Part shown: positions 22,348-35,350 of the stretch, piece by piece
Layout of the letters: each line of letters opens with the position of its first letter
Numbering within the stretch: the first letter of the stretch is position 1
Assembly (NCBI RefSeq): GCF_026168755.1
Contig: NZ_JAPFDR010000005.1
Span: 1-64,000 of the forward strand
Direction of reading: 5' to 3'
Length of the DNA: 64,000 bases
Source: Clostridium sp.
GTDB lineage: Bacteria > Bacillota > Clostridia > Clostridiales > Clostridiaceae
Program-made: the position numbers and the translations under genes
Notes under the pieces: generated by a model
Databases searched by the model: none
Seen by the model: the letters and a program-made list of their open reading frames with translations, nothing else
Told to the model about the DNA's origin: nothing

Positions 22348-22374
22348 AAATAAGTTATTTACTAGGAGATAAAA

Positions 22375-22746
22375 ATGACTGAAGACTTAAATAAAATAGT
22401 CAAATCTGTAGCAAAAAATGATTTAATAAGTGGGATTGTTTTATTTTTAATATTCGTATTTTTAGGGAAATATAAAAGTGGAGCTATATTATTAGTTGGA
22501 ACAATTGTTTCAATGGTAAACTTTATTGTTTCAGCATTCGCTACCAATAAATTTTTAAGGAAATCTAAAAAAAATAAATCAATTTTATTTTTCTTAAGTT
22601 ATTTAATAAGGATAGTAAGTATAGTTGCTATAGCGGTAGTTTTTTCTAAAAAGATAAGCTATTTACTAGCTTTTCTAATAGGATTTTTTATACATTATAT
22701 AATACTAGTAATAACTACTATAAAAGTGCAGAAGGGAAGTGAATAG
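22375..22746 (+). CDS. atpI: ATP synthase subunit I-like membrane protein
   Basis: 123 aa, four hydrophobic segments, first gene of the atp operon. Confidence 0.65.
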   Translation: MTEDLNKIVKSVAKNDLISGIVLFLIFVFLGKYKSGAILLVGTIVSMVNFIVSAFATNKFLRKSKKNKSILFFLSYLIRIVSIVAIAVVFSKKISYLLAFLIGFFIHYIILVITTIKVQKGSE

Positions 22747-23430
22747 ATGGAACAATCAGAAGCTATATTTTCTTTTTACTTAGGTAAAATAGCAATTGAT
22801 ATAAAGCCAGAAGTAATAGTTGAATTAGTAATTGTATTACTAATTTTAGCATTAGCATGGTGGTCTACACGAAATATGCAGATAAGACCAACTAAGAAGC
22901 AAACTATTGTTGAATGGATTTATAATATGCTAAATAATGCAGTAGTAAGCAATGTTGGAGAAAGCTTTATAGGGATAGTTCCTTTTATAGGAACACTAGG
23001 AATATTTGTTCTAGTAATGAATTTAACTGGATTAGTAGGAATATCTCCACCAACAAAGAATTTTAGTGTTACATTAACATTAGGCTTAATGTCGTTTGTA
23101 ATGGTACAAGGATATGCCATTAAAAAGAATGGTATTGGAGGTTATTTTAAAGGCTATTTAGAGCCCGTATCTTTTATATTACCTATTACAATATTAGAAA
23201 GGGTAATGTTACCAATATCATTGTCGTTAAGACTTTTTGGTAATATGCTAGCAGCTACTTTTATAGTTGAACTTGTTTATGAAAGTTTAGAGAAAATAGC
23301 ATGGTTTGCACAGCTTGTTATACCTATTCCATTACATTTATATTTCGATATATTTGATGGTGGTATTCAAGCAGTAATTTTTGTAATGTTAACAATGATA
23401 AATATTAAAATAGTATCTGAACATAATTAA
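22747..23430 (+). CDS. atpB: ATP synthase Fo subunit a
   Basis: [21 protein letters not shown]; operon position. Confidence 0.95.
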   Translation: MEQSEAIFSFYLGKIAIDIKPEVIVELVIVLLILALAWWSTRNMQIRPTKKQTIVEWIYNMLNNAVVSNVGESFIGIVPFIGTLGIFVLVMNLTGLVGISPPTKNFSVTLTLGLMSFVMVQGYAIKKNGIGGYFKGYLEPVSFILPITILERVMLPISLSLRLFGNMLAATFIVELVYESLEKIAWFAQLVIPIPLHLYFDIFDGGIQAVIFVMLTMINIKIVSEHN

Positions 23431-23446
23431 GAGGAGGAAATTTAAA

Positions 23447-23680
23447 ATGAGTGATTTAGGAATGAGAGCATTAGGAGCAGCAATTGCAGTATTAGTAGGT
23501 TTAGGAGCAGGTATTGGTATAGGAAATGCTACAGGAAAAGCTGTTGAAGGTGTTGCAAGAAATCCAGAAGCAACAGGAAAAATTACTACAACATTAGTTA
23601 TAGGTTCTGCGTTTGCTGAAGCAACTGCTATTTATGGATTACTAGTATCAATCTTATTAATATTTGTTGGAGTAGCATAA
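23447..23680 (+). CDS. atpE: ATP synthase Fo subunit c
   Basis: 77 aa hairpin; [11 protein letters not shown] loop, [16 protein letters not shown]. Confidence 0.97.
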   Translation: MSDLGMRALGAAIAVLVGLGAGIGIGNATGKAVEGVARNPEATGKITTTLVIGSAFAEATAIYGLLVSILLIFVGVA

Positions 23681-23715
23681 TATTTTAATAACTCCAGAAG
23701 GGGGTAGAATAAGTA

Positions 23716-24195
23716 ATGGAATTTAATCCAGGTATTATATTAGCCACAATAGTTAACTTTTTAATTCTATTCTTTGGATTAAAATATTTCTTCTTTGAAA
23801 AAGTTAAATTAATAGTTGAAGCTAGAGAAAATGAAATATCTCACAAGTTAGATAGTGCAGATGAAGAGCTTGAAAAAGCAAGAACTTTAGCTATTAATAA
23901 TGAAAGAGAGCTACAAAGAGCTAGAGAAGAAGGTAAAGCTATTACAGAAAGACATAAGAAAAAAGCTGAAAAAATATATGATGAAATTGTTGAAGAGGCA
24001 AAATCAGAAGCAAATTTAATTATAGAAAGAGCAAAAGTAGAAATAGAAAGAGAAAAAGAAAAAGCAGAATATGCTTTAAAGAAAGAAGCTATAGATTTAG
24101 CTTTAGACCTTTCTAGAAAAGTAATAGAAAAAAATATTGATGAAGAAAAAAATAGACAATTAATTGATGAATTTATTTCTGAGGTGGGTAATTAA
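23716..24195 (+). CDS. atpF: ATP synthase Fo subunit b
   Basis: N-terminal TM plus long charged helix; operon position. Confidence 0.95.
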   Translation: MEFNPGIILATIVNFLILFFGLKYFFFEKVKLIVEARENEISHKLDSADEELEKARTLAINNERELQRAREEGKAITERHKKKAEKIYDEIVEEAKSEANLIIERAKVEIEREKEKAEYALKKEAIDLALDLSRKVIEKNIDEEKNRQLIDEFISEVGN

Positions 24196-24197
24196 AT

Positions 24198-26262
<2,065 letters not shown>

Positions 26263-26298
26263 CTTAAATAGCTATGCAATTCTTTAGGAGGTAAAACA

Positions 26299-27144
26299 GT
26301 GGGCGCAGCGGGACTTATAGAAATAAAAAGAAGAATAAAGTCAGTTGAAAGTACTAGAAAAATAACTAAAGCTATGGGACTTGTCGCCACTTCTAAACTC
26401 AGAAAAGCAAGAAAAGAACTTGTAGCTAATGAGCAATATAATAATTTGTGTAAAGAAGTTATTAATGAGGTTGTCTCTAGTATGCCAGAAGATTTTGATT
26501 CAATTTATTATAATAGCTTTGAAGGAGATAAACTCTATATTGTATTAACTTCAGACACTGGATTATGTGCAGGTTACAATAATAATGTGGTTATGTATTT
26601 AAACAATTTAGTTAAAAAGAGTGGCGGAGCAAAAGTTATAGTTGTAGGTAGTAAAGGAATTTCATATGTCTCTAGATATGGAATAAATACATATACTGAA
26701 TATGTAGATTTACCAGATATGCCTGCTACCAAAGATGTTAATAAAATATATAATGATGCTATATATTTATATGAAAAGAGAGAAGTTTCTGAAGTAAATA
26801 TAGTATATACAGAGTTCATTTCCCCTGTTAAGCAAGAGGTAAAGAGTGTTAAAATATTACCAGTAGAGAAAAAAGCTAGTCATGCAGGGCAATATATAAT
26901 TGAACCAAATGAAGAGGCTGTATTTAAAAATGCAATGGATATGTATTTAAAAAGTCAGCTAAAAACATGTATGCTTAGTGCAAAAGCAAGTGAGCACAGT
27001 GCCAGAATGACGGCAATGGATGGAGCTACTGAAAATGCAGATGACATACTACAAACTCTTAATCTTAAATTCAATAGAATTAGACAGGGTATTATAACAC
27101 AAGAAATTTCAGAAATTGTTGGGGGAGCCGAAGCTCAAAAGTAG
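26299..27144 (+). CDS. atpG: ATP synthase F1 subunit gamma
   Basis: IKRRIKSVESTRKITKAMGLVATSKL; GTG start. Confidence 0.97.
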   Translation: MGAAGLIEIKRRIKSVESTRKITKAMGLVATSKLRKARKELVANEQYNNLCKEVINEVVSSMPEDFDSIYYNSFEGDKLYIVLTSDTGLCAGYNNNVVMYLNNLVKKSGGAKVIVVGSKGISYVSRYGINTYTEYVDLPDMPATKDVNKIYNDAIYLYEKREVSEVNIVYTEFISPVKQEVKSVKILPVEKKASHAGQYIIEPNEEAVFKNAMDMYLKSQLKTCMLSAKASEHSARMTAMDGATENADDILQTLNLKFNRIRQGIITQEISEIVGGAEAQK

Positions 27145-28554
<1,410 letters not shown>

Positions 28555-28566
28555 GAGATATGCTTT

Positions 28567-28968
28567 ATGGGAAAATTAATAAAACTTAATATTGTAGCTC
28601 CAGGACGTGAGGTACTAACTGAGGAAATAGTTAGTTTAGCAACAACTGAAGGTGATGGTAAAATAGAATTTTTAGCAAATTATGCACCAACTATAATAGC
28701 AACTATACCGACTATAACTACGTATACTACTATAGATGGAAATAAGAAAAAATTATTTACATCATCAGGAATTGTTTATATTAAAGATAATATAATTAAT
28801 TTTTGTTGTGATTCTTTTAATTTACCAGAAGAGATTGATAGAGATCGTGCTGAGCAGTCTCTTAAGAGAGCTCAAGATAGATTAAATAATAAAGAAAAGA
28901 ATAATATTGATATTGAAAGAGCTAAAAGGGCAGAGGCAAGAGCTAAAGCTAGATTAGAACTGAAATAA
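28567..28968 (+). CDS. atpC: ATP synthase F1 subunit epsilon
   Basis: 133 aa; operon position, C-terminal helical hairpin ERAKRAEARAKARLE. Confidence 0.93.
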   Translation: MGKLIKLNIVAPGREVLTEEIVSLATTEGDGKIEFLANYAPTIIATIPTITTYTTIDGNKKKLFTSSGIVYIKDNIINFCCDSFNLPEEIDRDRAEQSLKRAQDRLNNKEKNNIDIERAKRAEARAKARLELK

Positions 28969-29002
28969 AGAAGTCACTAATAAGTGGCTTCTTTATTTTT
29001 TT
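28967..29002 (+). terminator. Intrinsic terminator after the atp operon
   Basis: AAAGAAGTCACT-aata-AGTGGCTTCTTT then ATTTTTTT. Confidence 0.85.
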
Positions 29003-29293
29003 GAATATTATATATAAAAGTAGAAAATTTTGAACATACTGTTGTATATAGACGAATATAGTAGAGATTTATAAAATTTTAAGATGAAAGCGAACTATTC
29101 TAGGGGGATTATAATATATATATATTATAAGAAAATATACTACGCATCAAAATTGTAGATGTAACTTCAGTTAACTAAATCAAAAGTTTATAACATCACT
29201 TATAAGCAAACACATTATTAAATTTCTTAATTTTATTGTATAAAAAAATATAGTTTGGACAATAATTTTAGAGGAAGGGCAGGGGATTATAAT

Positions 29294-29935
29294 ATGAAAA
29301 AGATATTTTTTGTATTTCTTTCAATCTTTTCTCTATTAATTATTAATGGAAAAGAATATGAGTGTGAAGCAAAGAAGGATTTATTTAATGAAGTTGAGCG
29401 ATATGTATTAAATGAATATGAATTTATACAAAATGGAATGAAATTAGAGTATACAACAAAAGTAGATATTGATGATGAACTTGATAGAATTGATAAAATT
29501 TTTCAATATAAAAATGATTTAATAGTAACCAGAAGTGAAAATTCTATATCTGCAAAAAGTGAAAATATTAATTATAGTGTTAATATTTATAATTATAGTG
29601 GATTAACGAAAGTTGAAGTGATAGTTATTAATACAGATAGGACTTTATCTGAAAGTTATTTAAGGGGATTAGTTGAGGAAATTAGAAGTAGTAATTTTAT
29701 AAATGAGAGGTATTTTTCATTTATAAAGGGAAAGATAAAAACAGAAGATAAAAATATATTTGAAGATGTAGAAAATAAATTAAAAATAAAAATCAATGAA
29801 AATTTAGATATAAGCAATGGTAGTATAGCAAAAGCAACAATGATAGATGGAACAAATTTAAACATTGGACAAATTACTTACGATACAGGTTCATATTTAA
29901 TTATAGGAACGCCGATAATTTTCGTAACATACTAA
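29294..29935 (+). CDS. ywmB: YwmB-family (TATA-box-binding-protein-like fold) exported protein
   Basis: Signal peptide MKKIFFVFLSIFSLLIING; SNFINERYFSFIKGKI; located upstream of murA as in B. subtilis. Confidence 0.65.
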   Translation: MKKIFFVFLSIFSLLIINGKEYECEAKKDLFNEVERYVLNEYEFIQNGMKLEYTTKVDIDDELDRIDKIFQYKNDLIVTRSENSISAKSENINYSVNIYNYSGLTKVEVIVINTDRTLSESYLRGLVEEIRSSNFINERYFSFIKGKIKTEDKNIFEDVENKLKIKINENLDISNGSIAKATMIDGTNLNIGQITYDTGSYLIIGTPIIFVTY

Positions 29936-29955
29936 CAATAAATATGGAGGATAAT

Positions 29956-31218
29956 ATGGAAAAGATTATAGTTAGAGGTGGAAGAAAACTTCAAGGAGAA
30001 GTTGATATAAGTGTTGCAAAGAATGCAGTATTACCTATAATAGTTGCAACTATTTTAAATCCCACAGAGATAATTCTAAAAAAAGTACCTATGTTAGAAG
30101 ATGTAACAGTTTTAATAAATTTATTAAGGGAGTTAAACTGTGAAGTGAAGTTTTCGCCAATAACAGGAGATTTAAAAATAAATACTTCAAACTTAAGAGA
30201 AATAGAAGCAAATAATGAGTTAATACGTAAGATGAGAGCATCGTTTTTAGTAATGGGGCCGATGTTAGCTAGATTTGGAAGATGTAAAATATCAATGCCA
30301 GGAGGATGTAATATAGGAAGTAGACCTGTAGATCTTCACCTGAAAGGATTTAAAACATTAGGAATAGATTCTGAAATAGGATATGGATATGTTGAAGCTA
30401 AAGTTAAAAATCTACATGGAAATAGAATATACTTAGATTTCCCATCTGTAGGAGCTACTGAAAATATTATGATGACTTCTGTGTTAGCATCTGGAATTAC
30501 AATTATAGAAAATGCAGCTGAAGAACCAGAAATATGGGATTTGGCAAGATTTTTAAATAGTATGGGTGCAAAAATAGAAGGGGCTGGATATGGAAGAATA
30601 ACCATACATGGTGTATCAGAATTAAAGCAGCCTGAACCATTTACACCGATTTTTGATAGGATTGAAGCTGGTACATTTATGGTTGCAGCAGGAATAACAA
30701 ATAGTAAGATAGCTATAAATGGAGTTAATCAAGAACATTTGATGCCAACAATTGAAAAATTAAAAGAGTGTGGTGTTTATTGCAATATGGATGGGGAAAA
30801 GATGATAGTAGATGGAACAGGAGAAAAAAGACCTGTAGATATAAAAACAATGCCTTATCCTGGATTTCCAACTGATATGCAGGCACAAATGATGGCATTA
30901 TTATCAATTACTAAGGGTGCTAGTGTAATAACTGAAACTGTATTTGAAAATAGATTTATGCATGTTGGAGAGCTTGGTAGAATGGGAGCAAACATTAAGA
31001 TTGATGGAAGAGTTGCAATTGTTGAAGGGGTAAATAATCTTACTGGATGTGAAGTTAAGGCTACTGATTTAAGAGCTGGAGCAGCTATGATTTTAGCTGG
31101 GTTAGTTGCAAATGGGCAAACAGAGATAGGAGAAATATATCATATAGATAGGGGATATACTAATATAGAGGATAAGTTTAGAAAACTTGGAGCAGAAATA
31201 TATAGAACTTATAGATAA
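29956..31218 (+). CDS. murA: UDP-N-acetylglucosamine 1-carboxyvinyltransferase
   Basis: EKIIVRGGRKLQGEVDISVAKNAVLPIIVATIL; PGGCNIGSRPVDLHLKG. Confidence 0.97.
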   Translation: MEKIIVRGGRKLQGEVDISVAKNAVLPIIVATILNPTEIILKKVPMLEDVTVLINLLRELNCEVKFSPITGDLKINTSNLREIEANNELIRKMRASFLVMGPMLARFGRCKISMPGGCNIGSRPVDLHLKGFKTLGIDSEIGYGYVEAKVKNLHGNRIYLDFPSVGATENIMMTSVLASGITIIENAAEEPEIWDLARFLNSMGAKIEGAGYGRITIHGVSELKQPEPFTPIFDRIEAGTFMVAAGITNSKIAINGVNQEHLMPTIEKLKECGVYCNMDGEKMIVDGTGEKRPVDIKTMPYPGFPTDMQAQMMALLSITKGASVITETVFENRFMHVGELGRMGANIKIDGRVAIVEGVNNLTGCEVKATDLRAGAAMILAGLVANGQTEIGEIYHIDRGYTNIEDKFRKLGAEIYRTYR

Positions 31219-31221
31219 CAC

Positions 31222-31254
31222 TTAGGAGTCACTTGATGGCTCCTAATTTTTTTT
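31222..31254 (+). terminator. Intrinsic terminator after murA
   Basis: TTAGGAGtcacttgatggCTCCTAA then T8. Confidence 0.8.
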
Positions 31255-31344
31255 GTTTTTTGTAGAAATTTGACGTATAAAAGTTGTATTTAAAATGAAT
31301 TAATTTACTTTTACGGGCAAGAATACAAAACAGGAGGTGTTTAA

Positions 31345-32169
31345 ATGGACCAAAATAAAAAAAATAAAGTAAAGGACTTTTTCAGAAAGGAGGGCTTTTA
31401 CTTAGTATTATTTGTTTGCCTATGTATTGTTGCAACTGTAGCAGCATTTACAATTAGAAAAAACTCTGTTGCTAATGAACAAAATAAGGTAAATAACGAA
31501 TTATCTTTAAATGAGGTGGAGGATAATACTTCTTCAGAAACAGATTCTAACTTTAATAAGCAAAATGCTGAAAGAGTAGAAAATAACGATGAATTAGCTA
31601 ATAGTAATGAGGAAAGTTTATCTGAGCCAGAGGTTGTAAATGCAGAGGAAGAAGTAGCAATTAATGATCAAGAAGAAGTTGCTGAAAATCAAGTTACAGA
31701 AGAAGAAGTGGCAGATGTTTCTGCAGGAACAGATACACAAGTAGTTTTATCATTACCTATAGATGGTAGTGTAGCTATTTCAAGAGAGTTTGGAACAATG
31801 ATTAGAATTTATGTAGATGAAACTAGAAGTGAAGATATATCTAGAAGAGGTATTGATATTAATGCTTCAGTAGGAACTATAGTTAAAGCTGCTGCTGAAG
31901 GACAGGTCGAAGAAGTAGCAAGTAACACTACTGATGGTACTTATGTAGTTATTGCCCATGCAAATGGATTAAAGACAAAGTACACTAACTTAAGCGAAGA
32001 GGTTAAAGTTGCAGTTGGAGATGTTGTTAGTACTGGAACAGAAATAGGTACAGTTGGTAACACTTCAGGTATATTTACATCAAAAGTTTGTGGTGATGTA
32101 CTAAATGTTCAAGTACAAGATGCAAATGGAAATGATGTTGATCCTAGTGCATACTTTGATTTAAAGTAA
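31345..32169 (+). CDS. spoIIQ: SpoIIQ-like protein with TM segment and degenerate LytM/M23 domain
   Basis: N-terminal TM; C-terminal LytM fold (ISRRGIDINASVGTIVKAAAEGQVEEV..., VIAHANGLKTKYTNL); immediately upstream of spoIIID-mreB/mbl. Confidence 0.85.
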   Translation: MDQNKKNKVKDFFRKEGFYLVLFVCLCIVATVAAFTIRKNSVANEQNKVNNELSLNEVEDNTSSETDSNFNKQNAERVENNDELANSNEESLSEPEVVNAEEEVAINDQEEVAENQVTEEEVADVSAGTDTQVVLSLPIDGSVAISREFGTMIRIYVDETRSEDISRRGIDINASVGTIVKAAAEGQVEEVASNTTDGTYVVIAHANGLKTKYTNLSEEVKVAVGDVVSTGTEIGTVGNTSGIFTSKVCGDVLNVQVQDANGNDVDPSAYFDLK

Positions 32170-32174
32170 TTATT

Positions 32175-32220
32175 TTAAGTATCAACCATTTTATGGTTGA
32201 TACTTAAAAATATTTATTTT
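32175..32220 (+). terminator. Hairpin terminator after spoIIQ
   Basis: Perfect 15-bp stem TTAAGTATCAACCAT-ttt-ATGGTTGATACTTAA. Confidence 0.75.
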
Positions 32221-32285
32221 TTATCTAAACTTTATGAATTTTTTATGTTGAGTAAATAATAAATAGAGGTTAAGGAGGTAGAGTT

Positions 32286-32540
32286 TTGAAAGATTATATT
32301 GAAGAAAGAGTTTTAGAAGTTGCGCAGTATATAATTGACTCAAAGGCTACAATAAGAAAAACAGCAAAAGTATTTGGTGTAAGTAAGAGTACTATTCATA
32401 AGGATATGACTGAAAGGTTACCTAAAATTAATCCAGCAATAGCAGAACAAACACATTTAATATTGGAATTAAATAAATCAGAAAGACATATAAGAGGCGG
32501 AGAAGCTACAAAAATGAAATACAAGGAAAACGAATTATAA
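32286..32540 (+). CDS. spoIIID: Sporulation transcriptional regulator SpoIIID
   Basis: 84 aa; YIEERVLEVAQYIIDSKATIRKTAKVFGVSKSTIHKDMTERLP. Confidence 0.97.
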   Translation: MKDYIEERVLEVAQYIIDSKATIRKTAKVFGVSKSTIHKDMTERLPKINPAIAEQTHLILELNKSERHIRGGEATKMKYKENEL

Positions 32541-32642
32541 AAATATTGAATGATAAATTCATTACATATATAATTATAGTAGGAATAAATTTGTAGAAAA
32601 AACAATTATTTTGAAATTATTATATATTTAGGAGTGAATTAA

Positions 32643-33677
32643 ATGTGGTTTTGGAAAAGTGGTAGCGATTTAGGAATAGATTTAGGAACAGCTACTGTAC
32701 TTGTTTATGTTAAGGGAAAAGGTATTTTATTAAAAGAGCCATCAGTTGTGGCTATTAATAAAAACAACAATAAAGTGTTAGCAGTTGGTGAAGAGGCCAG
32801 AAAAATGATTGGTAGAACACCAGGAAATATAGTTGCAGTCAGACCATTGAGGGACGGTGTTATTTCAGATTATGATATAACAGAAAAAATGCTTAAAGCT
32901 TTTATAAAAAAGGCATGTGGAAAAGGTAGAGTAATAGCTCCTAAAGTGATGGTATGTATACCATCTCAAGCAACTGAGGTAGAAAAAAGAGCTGTTGTAG
33001 ATGCAACAATGAACTCAGGAGCTAAAAGAGTACATCTTATAGAAGAACCATTGGCAGCAGCAATTGGTGCAGGATTAGATATAACTAAACCAGATGGGCA
33101 TATGATAGTTGATATTGGTGGTGGGACAACTGATATAGCTGTAATTTCATTAGGTGGAGTAGTTATAAGAGAGTCAATTAAGGTTGCTGGTGATAAATTT
33201 GATGAGGCAATTACAAGATATGTTAGAAATAGATATAAGATTCTAATTGGAGAAAAAACAGCTGAGGATTTAAAGGTGACGATTGGATCAGTATTTAAAG
33301 GATCTAGAAATTTAACGACTACAATGAAAGGAAGAAATTTAATCACAGGTTTACCTGATGAAATAGTTATTTCTACTGAAGAGTTAAGAGAAGCATTAAT
33401 GGAGCCTGTATCATTAATTGTTGATAGTGTAAAATCAGTGTTGGAGAAAACTCCACCAGAGTTATCTGCAGACATAATAGAAAAGGGAATACTAATGACC
33501 GGTGGTGGTGCATTAATTGATGGATTGGATAAGCTTATTGAAGAAAATACAGGTATATCAGTTAAAATAGCAGAAGATTCAGTTGAGGCTGTTGCAATAG
33601 GAACTGGTGAAGTTTTAAGTTATGTCAACAAATTGGACAACGATTTTTCAAGTAGAGAGATACAATTAATAAATTAA
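32643..33677 (+). CDS. mreB: Rod shape-determining protein MreB/Mbl
   Basis: GIDLGTATVLVYVKGKGI; VDIGGGTTDIAVISLGG; follows spoIIID as mbl does. Confidence 0.93.
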   Translation: MWFWKSGSDLGIDLGTATVLVYVKGKGILLKEPSVVAINKNNNKVLAVGEEARKMIGRTPGNIVAVRPLRDGVISDYDITEKMLKAFIKKACGKGRVIAPKVMVCIPSQATEVEKRAVVDATMNSGAKRVHLIEEPLAAAIGAGLDITKPDGHMIVDIGGGTTDIAVISLGGVVIRESIKVAGDKFDEAITRYVRNRYKILIGEKTAEDLKVTIGSVFKGSRNLTTTMKGRNLITGLPDEIVISTEELREALMEPVSLIVDSVKSVLEKTPPELSADIIEKGILMTGGGALIDGLDKLIEENTGISVKIAEDSVEAVAIGTGEVLSYVNKLDNDFSSREIQLIN

Positions 33678-33704
33678 TTATTATGATATTTTTTATTAGA
33701 TAAC

Positions 33705-33735
33705 AAAGCTAGAAGTGATTAACTTCTAGCTTTAT
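33705..33735. terminator. Bidirectional terminator between mreB/mbl and the yyaC-like gene
   Basis: AAAGCTAGAAGT-gatt-AACTTCTAGCTTT. Confidence 0.75.
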
Positions 33736-34265
33736 TTATTAATTATAGTATTTAGATAATATGCGTGAATTAAGCCGTGAGAAATAATTTTTGCCATTTC
33801 AAATACCAAGTGAAGTCGTATACTCCTAGAGGTAAAAAATTCAGCAGTATCACTTGAGTCAATTATTCCTATTATTGAAGCAGTACCAACATCAGGTAAA
33901 GATTTTCCAACACCCTTTCCAGGATGAATTGGATAATCGCGAGTATGAATTTCCCCTATTGAGTTCGTGTCTCCTAAACATGCATCAATGCCTATTATAG
34001 AGGCATTAGGATGTATTTTGTTTATTTCAATTAACTTTTTGTCAAGATTTAGTGCATGAATAGGATCTTTTAATGTACCATATACAGGTAAAGGAAAATT
34101 ATGTTCTTCAAGAAATGTTCCGACTAATGGTCCCAAACAATCACCTACACATTTATCAGTGCCAATACAAACTATTATAGTATCAGAGTTAATATACTTT
34201 CTCATAAATTCAGCAATTTCATAGTATGCTAAATTAGATTTATAGTTAAATTTTCGTTTTATCAA
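33732..34265 (-). CDS. yyaC: YyaC-family (DUF1256) spore protease-like protein
   Basis: VCIGTDKCVGDCLGPLVG; IIGIDACLGD; start set at a TTG behind AGGGGTGA, not at the far upstream ATG of the ORF track. Confidence 0.8.
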   Translation of the reverse strand: MIKRKFNYKSNLAYYEIAEFMRKYINSDTIIVCIGTDKCVGDCLGPLVGTFLEEHNFPLPVYGTLKDPIHALNLDKKLIEINKIHPNASIIGIDACLGDTNSIGEIHTRDYPIHPGKGVGKSLPDVGTASIIGIIDSSDTAEFFTSRSIRLHLVFEMAKIISHGLIHAYYLNTIINK

Positions 34266-34665
34266 ATAATTCACCCCTATCATGATAATAGATGAAAGAA
34301 TATCATATATAAAAATATATGATTGGAAATTTGACAATATAATTTTATTAGGAAAATAATATAGATTAACTTTCAATATAAAAATATTCTTGCAATTATA
34401 ATATATTTTTATAGGTACATATATGTTACTAAAATGCATAACCCAAGGCTAGTTTTACTTGCGTTAATATGTTGATTATTTTTCTAATAAAAAATGAATA
34501 TTGTATTTAAATAGAGAAAAAAAGAGAAAATAAGAGATAAATTAAAATAATATTGAAAAAACACTAAAAATAAGGGTTGATTTATGTTAACTTTAATTAT
34601 ATACTAGTCCTTGTCAGTTCGGCAGTAACATAACGAATGGCAATAAAGTTATTAATACAAGATAT

Positions 34666-34750
34666 GGGGGAGTTCCCGAGTGGCCAAAGGGGGCAGACTG
34701 TAAATCTGTTGCGATTCGCTTCGATGGTTCGAATCCGTCCTCCCCCACCA
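34666..34750 (+). tRNA. tRNA-Tyr (GTA), copy 1
   Basis: GGGGGAG/CTCCCCC acceptor stem, anticodon loop CTGTAAA, long variable arm, CCA encoded. Confidence 0.96.
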
Positions 34751-34786
34751 TTAATAACTAAAGTAAATAAAATTAAATTGGAATAT

Positions 34787-34861
34787 GCTTCATTGGCTCA
34801 ATGGCAGAGCAGCTGACTTGTAATCAGCAGGTTGTTGGTTCGACTCCGACATGAAGCTCCA
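34787..34861 (+). tRNA. tRNA-Thr (TGT), copy 1
   Basis: GCTTCAT/ATGAAGC acceptor, anticodon loop CTTGTAA, CCA encoded. Confidence 0.95.
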
Positions 34862-34864
34862 AAT

Positions 34865-34949
34865 GGGGGAGTTCCCGAGTGGCCAAAGGGGGCAGACTGT
34901 AAATCTGTTGCGATTCGCTTCGATGGTTCGAATCCGTCCTCCCCCACCA
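34865..34949 (+). tRNA. tRNA-Tyr (GTA), copy 2
   Basis: Identical to copy 1. Confidence 0.96.
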
Positions 34950-34973
34950 TTTAAAATTTAATTTTATTGATAT

Positions 34974-35049
34974 GGAAGCATAGCTCAGCTGGGAGAGCAT
35001 CTGCCTTACAAGCAGAGGGTCACAGGTTCGATCCCTGTTGTTTCCACCA
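34974..35049 (+). tRNA. tRNA-Val (TAC)
   Basis: GGAAGCA/TGTTTCC acceptor, anticodon loop CTTACAA, CCA encoded. Confidence 0.95.
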
Positions 35050-35054
35050 AATAA

Positions 35055-35129
35055 GCTTCATTGGCTCAATGGCAGAGCAGCTGACTTGTAATCAGCAGGT
35101 TGTTGGTTCGACTCCGACATGAAGCTCCA
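35055..35129 (+). tRNA. tRNA-Thr (TGT), copy 2
   Basis: Identical to copy 1. Confidence 0.95.
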
Positions 35130-35134
35130 AATAA

Positions 35135-35219
35135 GGGGGAGTTCCCGAGTGGCCAAAGGGGGCAGACTGTAAATCTGTTGCGATTCGCTTCGATGGTTCG
35201 AATCCGTCCTCCCCCACCA
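35135..35219 (+). tRNA. tRNA-Tyr (GTA), copy 3
   Basis: Identical to copy 1. Confidence 0.96.
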
Positions 35220-35252
35220 AAGCATGGTATTAACCATGCTTTTATTTTTTTA
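35220..35252 (+). terminator. Terminator of the tRNA cluster
   Basis: AAAGCATGG-tattaa-CCATGCTTTT then ATTTTTTT. Confidence 0.85.
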
Positions 35253-35350
35253 AATAATTTAAGTTTCATATTAAAAATCATGTATATAATTACTATTGAC
35301 ATAGTATGAATATATTGTTAAAATATTCAATGAATAAAACTTGATATTAG

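Noticed and set aside
31260-31345. Possible sigma-F/sigma-G promoter motifs before spoIIQ
   Set aside because: GTATA and GGGCAAGAATA fragments exist but at unsuitable spacing; too weak to report.
32966-33475. 169-aa minus-strand ORF
   Set aside because: Antisense to mreB/mbl; S/T/I/P-rich composition typical of shadow ORFs.
34266-34439. N-terminal extension of the yyaC-like ORF in the ORF track
   Set aside because: Hydrophobic AT-rich extension without family similarity; a TTG with AGGGGTGA upstream fits the real start better.
35066-35309. ORFs on both strands (78 aa minus, 69 aa plus)
   Set aside because: They are translations of tRNA-Thr and tRNA-Tyr genes and not proteins.
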